Source: Clostridiaceae bacterium
GTDB lineage: Bacteria > Bacillota > Clostridia > Acetivibrionales > DUMC01
Direction: 5' to 3'
Length of the DNA: 45,257 nt
NCBI GenBank assembly: GCA_012840075.1
Contig: DUMC01000146.1
Location: forward strand, 1-45,257
Shown here in pieces: positions 37,378 to 45,257 of this stretch (position 1 is its first letter; every line of letters begins with the position of its first letter). The translations under genes were made by a program, and so were the position numbers. The notes under the pieces were generated by a model. It ran no database searches. It worked only from the letters and a program-made list of their open reading frames with translations, and was not told the DNA's origin.

Positions 37378-37407
37378 TAAGTTAATTGAGGAAAATTAAG
37401 TTAATTG
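37378..37407 (+). repeat. Direct repeat at the GH127/binding-protein junction
   Basis: TAAGTTAATTG occurs at 37378-37388 and again at 37397-37407, immediately before the point where binding-protein homology begins. Short direct repeats at such a place are consistent with a slippage or recombination deletion. Confidence 0.5.
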
Positions 37408-38101
37408 TATAACCAATGCTCCTACTCTTGAATCCGGACGTACTGCATTTGCTACACATGACATTACCATGGCTGATAATTGGAATTATTCCAATACTCT
37501 CGAAGGTGTAGAATTTGAACGAGTTATCATTAATCCTGATGCTCCGGGATTCCGGGATTTTTGGGGCAATAACTTGGTGTGTATACCTCACTCTTCCAAG
37601 CATCCCGATCGTGTTATTCGTTGGGTAGATTGGCTTTATGGAAATAAGGATAACTACATGCTGCTGTTATATGGTATAGAAGGTGTACATTGGGAATACA
37701 TGGAAGGAGATAGTGAAAGAATACAGGTTCCAGCAGGGAAAGATCCCAATGACTATCCTATGTGGCACATGTGGCAATGGGCACAAGGAGTACTTGATCC
37801 TTTTAGACCGGCTATGAAAGATGATACAATTGCACTTCTCAAGAAGTTCCGTGATATTAATACACCTGTTATAGAGTCTCCTACCTTGGGATTTTATGCT
37901 GATTTGAAGCCTGTTGAGGAAGAATGGGATCTTATGCAAGAGGTGTGGAGAAAATATGGTGTGCCTTTACTTCATGGGCGCGTACCGATAGAAGGCAATT
38001 ATGAAAAACTGCTGGAAGAAATGAACAAGGCCGGTGCTGATAAATTCCTTGCTGAAATGTAAAGACAATACGATACTTGGCGTGCTAAGAAGGGCAAATA
38101 G
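37400..38101 (+). pseudogene. LplA-type sugar-binding protein, 3' fragment with extra stop codon
   Basis: The C-terminal 230 or so codons of a family 1 (LplA/DUF3502-type) solute-binding protein. Recognisable coding sequence starts near NAPTLESGRTAFATHDIT (about 37414) right after an in-frame TAA (37398-37400), with no signal peptide, start codon or ribosome site; the first half of the gene is gone. The remainder includes RVIRWVDWLYGNKDNYMLLLYGIEGVHW and the C-terminal VEEEWDLMQEVWRKYGVPLLHGRV. TAA at 38060-38062 interrupts it, but the frame goes on with R-Q-Y-D-T-W-R-A-K-K-G-K to TAG 38099-38101, the normal ending of this family, so CAA to TAA is the simplest change. The longest ATG frame starts at 37469, but I do not think a working protein is made. 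It was once the binding protein for the LplB/LplC permeases downstream. Confidence 0.8.
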
Positions 38102-38144
38102 CAAACAAAGAATAGCAAATTTTGTACAGAATTACGCCAAGGAA

Positions 38145-38172
38145 GGGGAAAGCCAACTGCTTGGCTTTCCCC
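38145..38172 (+). other. Perfect 12-bp hairpin before GH116
   Basis: GGGGAAAGCCAA (38145-38156) pairs perfectly with TTGGCTTTCCCC (38161-38172) around the tetraloop CTGC. No U-tract follows. In sugar ABC operons such a hairpin after the binding-protein gene commonly protects its mRNA; here it outlives the damaged gene. Confidence 0.7.
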
Positions 38173-38270
38173 AGATAATTATATCAGGCGAAATACATAA
38201 TGTAACATTCATAGTAAGATTACATGTATGGTAAAATATAGGAAATATACTCAGAGGAGGAATTGCTATA

Positions 38271-40712
38271 GTGAACAATTCTGTTTATTCCAAGCATGAG
38301 CTATATTCAATGAACTATAGAAAATCCTACAATGCAGATGCCAGGGAAGCTGCTTTTTTATTGGGTGGAATTGGTACCGGAAATTTCTCCATTGGCGCAA
38401 GGGGAGAGATGAGAGACTGGGAAATTTTTAATCGCCCGGGTAAAGGTAATATAATGCCTTACACTTTTTTTGCTATATGGGCTAAAAAGGAAGATGCCGT
38501 TCCGGTAGTAAAAGTTTTAGAATCAAAGCTGCAACCGCCTTATTCAAAGTCTCATGGATTTGCTCCTGAAGAATTAGGAGGATTACCTCGTCTGGACTCT
38601 TCTGTCATGATAGGTGAATACCCCTTTGTATGGGTAGAATTTAAAGACCGTAAGCTGCCTGTTCAAGTTACATTGGAAGCATTTACTCCATTTATCCCGC
38701 TAAACGAGGATGAATCAGGTATTCCCGGTGCGATTATCCGCTATAAGGTAAAAAATCCCACCAGCAAGAAAGTTAATGTTACAATTGTTGGCTCTATGAG
38801 TAATGTTATTGGAACAGGAGTTGGTAACCCGTGGAGGACTAATCTGAAAGCAAAAGATAAGAAAATTGAATATATTTGCAAAGAAGGACTGCATGGGTTG
38901 TATTATACTGCTGTAGGCATAGATCCGGAAGCTCTTAACTATGGAAATATGGCTTTAATAACTTCGGATAATAATGTTACGGTAAAACCCAATTGGCTAA
39001 ACCGCGGTTGGTGGGATGGAATTCATGATTTCTGGGATGATTTTTCTTCAGATGGTATGTTGGAAAAAGAATCGATATATGTACAAGAAAATGTAGACGA
39101 TGAAGAAAGATTTAAAGTAGGTTCTCTCGGTATTTATCATGTTCTTTTGCCGAATGAAGAAAAGATTTTTGAGTTTATATTGACCTGGTATTTCCCTAAT
39201 CGTGTCAAAAGCTGGTATGAAGATCAATATATTTTTCCGGACTGGGACGGAAGTTTGGTTAAAAACTATTACAGTAAAATGTTTCAAGATGCATGGGATG
39301 TCGGACAATATTTAAAGACCAACATGGATCGTCTTGAAAAGCATTCTCGTGATTTTCACAGGGCATTATTTACCAGCACTTTACCATATTACGTAATTGA
39401 TGCAATAGCAAGTAATATTACGGTTATTCGAAGTCCTACCTGTTTTCGCATAGAAACGGGAGAATTTCTAAGCTATGAAGGTTGCCACGATTCAAGGGGT
39501 AGTTGCCAGGGTAATTGTACTCATGTTTGGAATTATGCCCAAACCTTGGCTTTTCTTTTTCCCAAATTGGAACAAACCATGCGTAAAATTGAATTTAATT
39601 TGGAAACAGATGAAAATGGCAAGATGGCATTTCGAACCCACCAAGTATTAGGTCAAAAGAGATGGGATTATCACCCGGCAGCTGACGGACAGATGGGAAC
39701 AATCATACGCTTATACAGGGATTGGAAGTTAAGCGGTGATGATGAGTTTTTAAAGGAAGTATGGAATAATGCTTGTAAGGCTTTAGATTTTGCTTTTTCA
39801 TACTGGGATTCGGATGGGGATTTTGTATTGGATAGTCAACAACATAATACCTATGACATAGAATTCTATGGTCCAAATTCCCTAACAAATTCCATGTTTT
39901 TTGCCGCTCTAAAAGCCGGTACGGAAATGGCTGAATATTTAGGAGATAGAGAGCGGGCAGCAAAGTATAAGCAAGCTTTGGAAAAAGGTAGTAATAAGAT
40001 GGACCAATTGTTATGGAATGGTGAATATTATATTCAAAAAATTGATGATATAAACCGGTATCGATACCAATATGGCGAAGGATGCCTGTCAGATCAATTG
40101 CTTGGACAACTGTTGGCTCATGTGGCAGGTTTGGGATACGTGCTTCCTAAGGAACATGTTAGAAAAGCAGTATATTCCATTTTCAAGTATAACTTCAGGA
40201 GCAGTTTGGAGGAGCATTATAATGTACAAAGAACATATGCTCTAGGAAATGAAAAAGGATTGTTATTGTGTTCTTGGCCACATGGAGGCAGACCTAAACT
40301 TCCGTTTGTTTATTCAGATGAGGTATGGTCAGGAATTGAATATCAGGTCGCCGCACATTTAATTTATGAAGGTTTTATCGATGAAGGATTAACTATTGTA
40401 AAAGCCGTAAGAGAAAGATATGATGGATATAAGAGAAACCCGTGGAACGAAGTTGAGTGTGGTCATCATTATGTTCGTTCTATGGCTAGTTGGTCGGTAC
40501 TTTTAGCATTAAGCGGATTTAAATATGACATGGTAAAAGGTACGATGAGCTTTGCCCCTGCTATCAATCAGGACAATTTTAGGACATTTTGGAGTACCGG
40601 TCGTGCATGGGGAATATATCGCCAGATAAAGGATCAAGAAGGGAAAATTCATAGTGAAATAGAAATTTTATATGGAAGCTTGGAAGGCATAAAGATTATA
40701 ATGGATACCTAA
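38271..40712 (+). CDS. GH116 family glycoside hydrolase
   Basis: An 813-residue cytosolic enzyme of the GH116 (bacterial beta-glucosidase/GBA2-like) family, possibly beta-glucosidase, beta-xylosidase or N-acetylglucosaminidase. The N-terminal sandwich domain opens AAFLLGGIGTGNFSIGARGEMRDWEIFNRP, the hallmark of the family. The (alpha/alpha)6 domain contains GSCQGNCTHVWNYAQTLAFLFPKLE, KMAFRTHQVLGQKRWDYHPAADGQMG and D521-S-Q-Q-H-N-T-Y-D529-I-E-F-Y-G-P-N-S, with D529 in the acid/base region. The length is usual. GTG 38271 follows GAGGAGG (38254-38260) at 10 bases. The gene is intact although genes on both sides are broken. Confidence 0.88.
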   Translation: MNNSVYSKHELYSMNYRKSYNADAREAAFLLGGIGTGNFSIGARGEMRDWEIFNRPGKGNIMPYTFFAIWAKKEDAVPVVKVLESKLQPPYSKSHGFAPEELGGLPRLDSSVMIGEYPFVWVEFKDRKLPVQVTLEAFTPFIPLNEDESGIPGAIIRYKVKNPTSKKVNVTIVGSMSNVIGTGVGNPWRTNLKAKDKKIEYICKEGLHGLYYTAVGIDPEALNYGNMALITSDNNVTVKPNWLNRGWWDGIHDFWDDFSSDGMLEKESIYVQENVDDEERFKVGSLGIYHVLLPNEEKIFEFILTWYFPNRVKSWYEDQYIFPDWDGSLVKNYYSKMFQDAWDVGQYLKTNMDRLEKHSRDFHRALFTSTLPYYVIDAIASNITVIRSPTCFRIETGEFLSYEGCHDSRGSCQGNCTHVWNYAQTLAFLFPKLEQTMRKIEFNLETDENGKMAFRTHQVLGQKRWDYHPAADGQMGTIIRLYRDWKLSGDDEFLKEVWNNACKALDFAFSYWDSDGDFVLDSQQHNTYDIEFYGPNSLTNSMFFAALKAGTEMAEYLGDRERAAKYKQALEKGSNKMDQLLWNGEYYIQKIDDINRYRYQYGEGCLSDQLLGQLLAHVAGLGYVLPKEHVRKAVYSIFKYNFRSSLEEHYNVQRTYALGNEKGLLLCSWPHGGRPKLPFVYSDEVWSGIEYQVAAHLIYEGFIDEGLTIVKAVRERYDGYKRNPWNEVECGHHYVRSMASWSVLLALSGFKYDMVKGTMSFAPAINQDNFRTFWSTGRAWGIYRQIKDQEGKIHSEIEILYGSLEGIKIIMDT

Positions 40713-40737
40713 TAAAAGGGAAAGGAGCATATTAGTT

Positions 40738-41694
40738 ATGAAAGTTGCTTTTAGCAAACCTATGGAACGAAAAAGAAAGCAAAATTCTTTTGTCAAAGAA
40801 ATGAAAACAAACTGGGTATTATATTTAATGGCCTTACCAGGTATAGCATTTTTCTTTGTCTTTAATTACTTGCCCATGGGTGGAATTATTATGGCTTTTA
40901 AAGAGTTCAATTTCCGCGATGGCATATTTGGCAGTCCCTGGGTGGGATTTTCAAACTTCAGGTTCTTTTTCCGCTCCGCTGCTTTTCCCTCGGTAATTTA
41001 TAATACACTTCTTTTGAGCAGTTTAGGTATAATTATTGGTATAATTGTTCCGTTATATCTTGCATTAGCGCTCAATGAGGTGCATCACAAAATGGTCAGG
41101 CGTGTTTCCCAATCGGTAATGATATTTCCAAATTTTATTTCGGCTGTTGCTGTTAGTGTTATTGTATATAATATATTCAGCTATAAGTTTGGTGTAGCCA
41201 ACCAAATCAGGGGAAGGCTGGGACTGGATCCTAGGGACTGGTATACTAATTCTTTAGAATGGGTTGTGTATTACTTAATAATCAGAACCTGGAAAGGTGC
41301 AGGTTATAGTTCCATAGTATACCTGGCTGCTATTACCGGAATCTCTCCTGAGCTATATGAATCGGCAGAAATTGATGGAGCCAATCGTATACAACAAATT
41401 AGGTATATTACACTACCTGGTATTAAATCAACAATTGTTATTCTTTTTGTTTTGGCAGTGGGTCGTATTTTTACTACTGATGCAGGTTTCATTTGGTTAC
41501 TTATAGGTGATCGTCCCAGTTTGTTAGAGTATATGGATACCATCGACACTTACGTGTTTCGGATGGTACGCGGAACCCCTAATGTAGGTCGTACAACGGC
41601 AATAGGTCTATTGCAGTCTATATCTTGCCTTATAATGGTGCTTGTGGTCAACTGGATTACTCGTAAGGTTTATCCTGAAGGTGCTATATTCTAG
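40738..41694 (+). CDS. lplB: LplB-type ABC sugar transporter permease
   Basis: A 318-residue permease of the LplB family (binding-protein-dependent transport of complex sugars). It has a charged N-terminus, then WVLYLMALPGIAFFFVFNYLPMGGIIMAFKEFN (26-58), six helices in all, and the ATPase-contact loop ELYESAEIDGANRIQQIRYITLPGI at about 205-229. AAAGGAG (40721-40727) lies before ATG 40738, 25 bases after GH116. Its partner LplC directly downstream is truncated and its binding protein is a fragment, so this permease probably cannot form a working importer unless partners are encoded elsewhere. Confidence 0.9.
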   Translation: MKVAFSKPMERKRKQNSFVKEMKTNWVLYLMALPGIAFFFVFNYLPMGGIIMAFKEFNFRDGIFGSPWVGFSNFRFFFRSAAFPSVIYNTLLLSSLGIIIGIIVPLYLALALNEVHHKMVRRVSQSVMIFPNFISAVAVSVIVYNIFSYKFGVANQIRGRLGLDPRDWYTNSLEWVVYYLIIRTWKGAGYSSIVYLAAITGISPELYESAEIDGANRIQQIRYITLPGIKSTIVILFVLAVGRIFTTDAGFIWLLIGDRPSLLEYMDTIDTYVFRMVRGTPNVGRTTAIGLLQSISCLIMVLVVNWITRKVYPEGAIF

Positions 41695-41712
41695 CAGGAG
41701 GTATGAATAATA

Positions 41713-41886
41713 ATGAATAGTATAAAGATTAATAATGCGAATTTAGAAAAGCATGTTAAAAGGAGCTTTTCTGACTGCGTTTGGAAATGGACGAGTTATG
41801 CAATTGTTATATTCTTTGCTCTGATTTGTTTAGTACCTTTTTTACTTGTAATCATAATTTTGTCATTGATACCTCAAAACCTTTAA
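41713..41886 (+). pseudogene. lplC: LplC-type permease, 57-codon N-terminal remnant
   Basis: AGGAGGT (41696-41702) and ATG 41713 start a frame reading MNSIKINNAN...FSDCVWKWTSYAIVIFFALICLVPFLLVIII, which is the N-terminal tail and first membrane helix of an LplC permease. After about residue 49 (position 41858) homology stops and the frame ends at TAA 41884-41886. The other five helices are missing. The sequence then continues, in another frame, as an amidohydrolase without its N-terminus, so a deletion removed the rest of lplC and the start of the next gene. Confidence 0.8.
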
Positions 41887-42962
41887 TGGAGCGATGGGAG
41901 GTTGTTGAGAAATATTGGGAAAATGCACGGTATACCGGTTATGGTAGGGCGATTGATCATACGGTGCGAGATCTCTATGGTATAGAACGTATTGACCGCA
42001 ATACTATAGAAAAGGTCAATGAACTCTTCATTAAAGCACGCAAAGAGAGTCCTTTCCATCGAGTGCTCAAAGAAAAAAGCAAAATCCGCACAAGCCTTTT
42101 AGACAACAGCAACTTTGATTTAGAACCGGACAGGAACTACTTTACACCTGTATTTAAACTTGATCCCTATATCTTTTTCAGAAACATTGAACAGATAAGA
42201 CAGCTATCTAAGGTAGCCGGAATAGCAGTTACTTCCTTCAATGATTGGTTAGAAGTAACTGAATGTATGATAGAGCGAGCTATTTCAAATGGTATAGCGG
42301 TTTTCAAGAGTGCTCTTGCCTATGAGCGTCCCATCTGTTATGAAAAAGTGAATTATTATCAAGCTGAGGAAGCATTTAACAAGATATTTAACTACATTCA
42401 TCTTCCGGAAATGAAAAACCAAGAGTTGATAATAGGAAGAGAATTCCAGGACTACATGATGCATTTCATATTACGCATTATAAATAAGCATGGACTTACC
42501 GTACAGTTTCATACAGGTATACAGGAAGGTAATGGCAATGTATTAACGAACAGCAATCCCACACAGTTATGCAATCTGTTTCTTACATACACCAACATTA
42601 AATTCGATCTTTTCCATATCAGTTATCCATATCATAGGGAAGCAATTGCTTTATGTAAAATGTTTCCTAATGTATATCTTGACATGTGCTGGGCTCATAT
42701 AATATCACCACGCAGCGCCATGGAATTTTTAAGTGAGTTCATAGATGCAGTAGCTGTAAATAAAGTAAGCGCTTTCGGTGGTGACTACTTAATGATAGAC
42801 ACTGTTTATGGGCACCAGCTTATGGCCAGACAAAATGTGAGCAAAGTACTGGCTGAAAAAGTTAGTGATGGTATCTTCAGTGTTGATGAGGCTTGTAAGA
42901 TAGCAAAGATGATGTTTTTTGACAATCCGGTAGAAATTTTCAATCTTAAAGGAATAATTTAG
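41781..42962 (+). pseudogene. Amidohydrolase family protein, N-terminally truncated by deletion
   Basis: Homology to an amidohydrolase (uronate-isomerase-like branch) begins at about 41859 (F-V-I-D-T-S-K-P-L-M-E-R-W) and runs to the stop at 42962: YGRAIDHTVRDLYGIERI, FHTGIQEGNGN (metal His), FHISYPYHREAIALCKMFPNVYLDMCWAHI and SAFGGDYLMIDTVYGH (late active-site Asp), ending FFDNPVEIFNL. The open frame can be extended upstream to TTG 41781, but those first 26 codons are only the lplC remnant read in another frame. The family's N-terminal strand with the HxH metal ligands (about 60-70 residues) is absent, so an active enzyme is unlikely. No ribosome site serves ATG 41886. Confidence 0.75.
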
Positions 42963-43065
42963 AGGATTGTGGGGCATGTTTTCCCATACTGTAAAAATCA
43001 GTGTATAAAAGTCTTTACTGAGGTAAAAGAGTTTTGTTACAAGAAGTTACCCAGGTTTATTACAA

Positions 43066-43160
43066 AAAGCAGGTTACTCAGGTTTAATAGGTTAATATTT
43101 AGAATTTAATACAGGTTTTGCTAAATTAAGCATATTTTAAAGACGGGAGTAACCTGCTTT
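43066..43160 (-). terminator. Long-range 14-bp inverted repeat, probable terminator of the minus-strand gene
   Basis: AAAGCAGGTTACTC (43066-43079) and GAGTAACCTGCTTT (43147-43160) are perfect complements with 67 bases between. Read on the minus strand the second arm ends in CTTTTTG, which fits a terminator after the gene that stops at 43173. A related direct repeat, GTTAC(C/T)CAGGTTTA, lies at 43046-43059 and 43073-43086. Confidence 0.55.
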
Positions 43161-43172
43161 CTCACTGCTTAC

Positions 43173-43547
43173 TCATTTAAGCGGATAAGCAATTGTAGTC
43201 ATTAAAGCCATCTCCGGTTGAGAAGTATCCATTCTGCTATACTGGACTACTATCTCGGTGTCACTTTCGACCATCATAGCATATGGTACATCCATTGGAA
43301 CGCTTTCACCTTTGTCATTTTTAATTTTATCCATTCTGATATGGTTAGTTCTTTGGGATTTGCATACGGCTTTAAAGCCGGTCATGGGATCCCTGTCCTC
43401 AAAATAGAGGGTGATATTAATATTCGCATCTTTTTTCCCCGTGTTAAGTACACAAATAGCCTCATGACTCTTAAATAATTTACCGTTGCTAATAGAAGAA
43501 TAATACCCATCAGGTATAAACCATACTTTGGAACCAACTGCTTCCAT
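43173..43547 (-). CDS. Sensory rhodopsin transducer (ASRT) family protein
   Basis: A 124-residue beta-sandwich protein matching the Anabaena sensory rhodopsin transducer family (length 125). The match covers the whole chain: KVWFIPDGYYSS (7-18), SHEAICVLNTGKKDANINITLYFEDRDP (27-54), RTNHIRMD (66-73), PYAMMVESDTEIVVQYSRMDTSQPEMALMTTIAYP (88-122). I start at the ATG at 43547 because AAGGAG lies nine bases upstream; an in-frame ATG at 43592 would add 15 residues with no site. The Anabaena protein binds its rhodopsin and DNA; homologues in bacteria without rhodopsin are widespread and have been proposed to bind carbohydrate. The position beside a glycan locus favours the latter. Confidence 0.87.
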   Translation of the reverse strand: MEAVGSKVWFIPDGYYSSISNGKLFKSHEAICVLNTGKKDANINITLYFEDRDPMTGFKAVCKSQRTNHIRMDKIKNDKGESVPMDVPYAMMVESDTEIVVQYSRMDTSQPEMALMTTIAYPLK

Positions 43548-43583
43548 TTGCCACATCTCCTTTTCTAATTTATTCATATAATA

Positions 43584-43613
43584 ATTATACAATTTTTAGC
43601 TCAATGGATTCAA
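43584..43613 (-). promoter_or_regulatory. Predicted promoter of the ASRT-family gene
   Basis: On the minus strand TTGAAT (43608-43613), an 18-base spacer and TATAAT (43584-43589) lie about 37 bases before ATG 43547. Confidence 0.6.
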
Positions 43614-44007
43614 ACAAAAAATGATATCATACTTAAATCATTACGGAAAACATTAAATGAGAAATATATAGTACAAGAATTGTTTACTTTTTTATTTGAT
43701 TTTAGTATTTTTATAAGAAGTCCTTTGTGGAGAAGAGAACCCCATTATTGATAATACTGGTTTCAGGGTTTACTTCAGAGCATTTCAAAAATAAAGACCT
43801 AAAACTTGCAGCATAATTCTTATTGTTTATTTGATGCCTATGTTAAATAGATCTCGAATTATCCATATGAAAGATCCTTTCTTTTGCTTGTTTTATTTAT
43901 TTGGTGAAGTAATATAAAAATATAAAATATGAATATATTAGTAATTTTGATAAACACTTTAATAGTTAATAGACTGCTTTCCATTCTTATTTTTTAGCAT
44001 GCAAATA
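43614..44007. other. Spacer between the two minus-strand genes
   Basis: About 390 bases, AT-rich. It holds a weak AACCC/GGGTT inverted repeat (43738-43742 and 43766-43770) enclosing ATTAT-TG-ATAAT. I see no gene and no convincing terminator for the upstream URO-D-like gene. Confidence 0.4.
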
Positions 44008-45123
44008 TTAATATCGCCCGTAATTTTGTATTGCATACATTACTGCTCTCATACTGGTCAACAGTGTGCCATTGTTAATTGAACCTGCTGTACAAAGGTT
44101 TAGTCCTCTGCTTTCTTTTGCCATTTCACAATCGCGTTTAACTTCAGCTATGATTGCTTCTTCATCATTTGACATAAAGGTTAATGGAGAAAGACATCCA
44201 TCTATTCTGGTATTTGGCATATATTTGCGTATTTCGTTAACCAATACATTGGGTCCGAAGTTACATCCTGTTAGATTTAATTTTGCAAGGATAGGGAGTA
44301 AGTGTCCCATATCAGAATCAGAATGCTGATATCTTTTATCTCCTGGATTAGGACTAAAACGATCAAATACGCGCTTAAGTATTGGGTATGCAAAAAATTC
44401 ATACATCTCTGGGGTCAACAGATAACAGTTATCATCTGCGAAAGAAAATCCTCCTGGTGCCTTCCCTGGTTCATATCCTGCTTCTTCATCCATGATTTCC
44501 GCCATTCCTATTATGACATCCGCTATGACTTGGCTGAACCTTAAGGCTAAGTCAGGTTCATCGATAATTAAATATATTAAATTTTCAACTCCGTAAATAG
44601 AGGTAGCAAGAGTTACGGGACCTCTCACATGCCTGAGTAGATTCGGCCTTTTTCCGTATTTTTCAAAAATTCTTTTTTTCTCGCTTTCCCAATTAGGTGG
44701 AAGCATAAATTCTCTAAGATCCAATTTTTCCACTCTATCTAACATGGCTTCGAGTTCATTCGGGGTACTGCAGGAACCTACCAGCCATTCTGAGTAACCA
44801 TTGTATATATATTTTCCTTCGAATACTTCCCCAATTCTTCGAATAGGAGGAAATTGCTCATCAGGACTTGGAAAATGTTCTCTAAGCAACCTTCGACCTA
44901 CAATTTTTTCAGCTTTATCATTATACCGTTTATTAAGCTCTATTCGTTGTTCTATAGAGATTTTTCCCCAAGGATCTTTTATATCCTCACCCAGTTCTGC
45001 AAAAACACAATGGTCGCCCATACGTATGCCTAATGCTACTTGCGGTGCATGTGGATTAAAGCAATTATCTTTATGAGCTTCTTCGTCGTCAGCCCAAAAT
45101 TTGTCCAGATCTACCTCAAGCAT
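44008..45123 (-). CDS. Uroporphyrinogen decarboxylase (URO-D) superfamily protein, MtaA-like
   Basis: A 371-residue URO-D-fold protein, not a true HemE. The C-terminal part reads RYQHSDSDMGHLLPILAKLNLTGCNFGP (265-291) and GLNLCTAGSINNGT (340-353). In cobamide methyltransferases of this fold (MtaA, CmuA) a His-x-Cys and a later Cys bind the catalytic zinc; here H267 is followed by D269 instead of Cys, and C287 and C344 are candidates for the other ligands. So methyl transfer is possible but not certain. Homologues are frequent in Firmicute carbohydrate regions with unknown substrate. AAGGAGG (CCTCCTT 45131-45137 on the plus strand) precedes the ATG. No corrinoid protein or MtaB is in view, but the window ends 134 bases upstream. 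Confidence 0.8.
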   Translation of the reverse strand: MLEVDLDKFWADDEEAHKDNCFNPHAPQVALGIRMGDHCVFAELGEDIKDPWGKISIEQRIELNKRYNDKAEKIVGRRLLREHFPSPDEQFPPIRRIGEVFEGKYIYNGYSEWLVGSCSTPNELEAMLDRVEKLDLREFMLPPNWESEKKRIFEKYGKRPNLLRHVRGPVTLATSIYGVENLIYLIIDEPDLALRFSQVIADVIIGMAEIMDEEAGYEPGKAPGGFSFADDNCYLLTPEMYEFFAYPILKRVFDRFSPNPGDKRYQHSDSDMGHLLPILAKLNLTGCNFGPNVLVNEIRKYMPNTRIDGCLSPLTFMSNDEEAIIAEVKRDCEMAKESRGLNLCTAGSINNGTLLTSMRAVMYAIQNYGRY

Positions 45124-45161
45124 TTTTTAGCCTCCTTGTACAATATAGTTATAATCAAATC

Positions 45162-45178
45162 ACAGCTTTTTTAGCTGT
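45162..45178. other. Short hairpin upstream of the URO-D-like gene
   Basis: ACAGCT (45162-45167) and AGCTGT (45173-45178) around TTTTT, in the 134-base right-edge spacer, which has no other feature I can support. Confidence 0.3.
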
Positions 45179-45257
45179 AATAATTAACAAATCTTAATAG
45201 TTTACATAACATTTGGTTATAAACTTTTCTAAACATCAAGCACATCATCGGCTTCAC

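Noticed and set aside
41703-41720. ATG 41703 as the lplC start
   Set aside because: It gives a five-codon frame ending in TAG; ATG 41713 is better spaced and gives the permease N-terminus.

Overview
The window looks like chromosome of a low-GC anaerobic Firmicute, most likely a cellulolytic member of the Clostridia (Acetivibrio/Hungateiclostridium or Ruminiclostridium group). This is inferred from AT-rich spacers with strong sigma-A promoters and AGGAGG ribosome sites, a GTP-type PEP carboxykinase, HisZ with short HisG, CIRCE-controlled groESL, and abundant glycoside hydrolase and ABC sugar-import genes. No tRNA, rRNA, CRISPR array or intact insertion sequence was found.

Layout. (1) 1-3.9 kb: a DUF1638 protein, pckA, and a PPC/DUF296 protein, with clear terminators after the last two. 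(2) 4-12.1 kb: a histidine operon hisZ-G-D-C-B-[purC]-F-I-E behind a strong promoter with a perfect 20-bp palindrome next to it. hisH and hisA are missing from their usual place between hisB and hisF; purC and AT-rich micro-repeats sit there instead. (3) 12.4-14.6 kb: CIRCE-groES-groEL-terminator. (4) 14.8-18.2 kb: a small membrane protein, a membrane-anchored GH18 protein of the spore/cell-wall type, and an MgtC/SapB protein. (5) 18.3-22.5 kb: an AraC regulator, a GH30-like gene that appears to lack its 5' end, an amidohydrolase, and a convergent DegT-type aminotransferase. (6) 22.9-23.5 kb: free methionine-R-sulfoxide reductase. (7) 23.6-42.9 kb: a large carbohydrate locus. (8) 43.2-45.1 kb, minus strand: a protein of the sensory-rhodopsin-transducer family and a URO-D/MtaA-like protein.

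The carbohydrate locus is the most interesting part. Its first half (23.6-37.4 kb) is intact: a sugar isomerase/epimerase TIM barrel, a sulfatase-superfamily hydrolase with Thr where the formylglycine Cys/Ser should be, two Gfo/Idh/MocA oxidoreductases flanking an AraC regulator, a complete CUT1-type ABC importer, an M20 amidohydrolase, an aldo/keto-reductase-like protein of unknown role, and a GH127-type hydrolase. Paired Gfo/Idh/MocA and isomerase-like enzymes suggest oxidation-assisted (keto-sugar) cleavage of a decorated glycoside, but the substrate cannot be read from sequence. The second half (37.4-43 kb) is decaying: a solute-binding protein reduced to its 3' part and carrying an extra stop codon, an intact GH116 and LplB-type permease, then a 57-codon LplC remnant joined by a deletion to an amidohydrolase without its N-terminus.

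Where a start differs from the longest open frame, the reason is given in the entry. All family assignments come from reading motifs; no database search was run.
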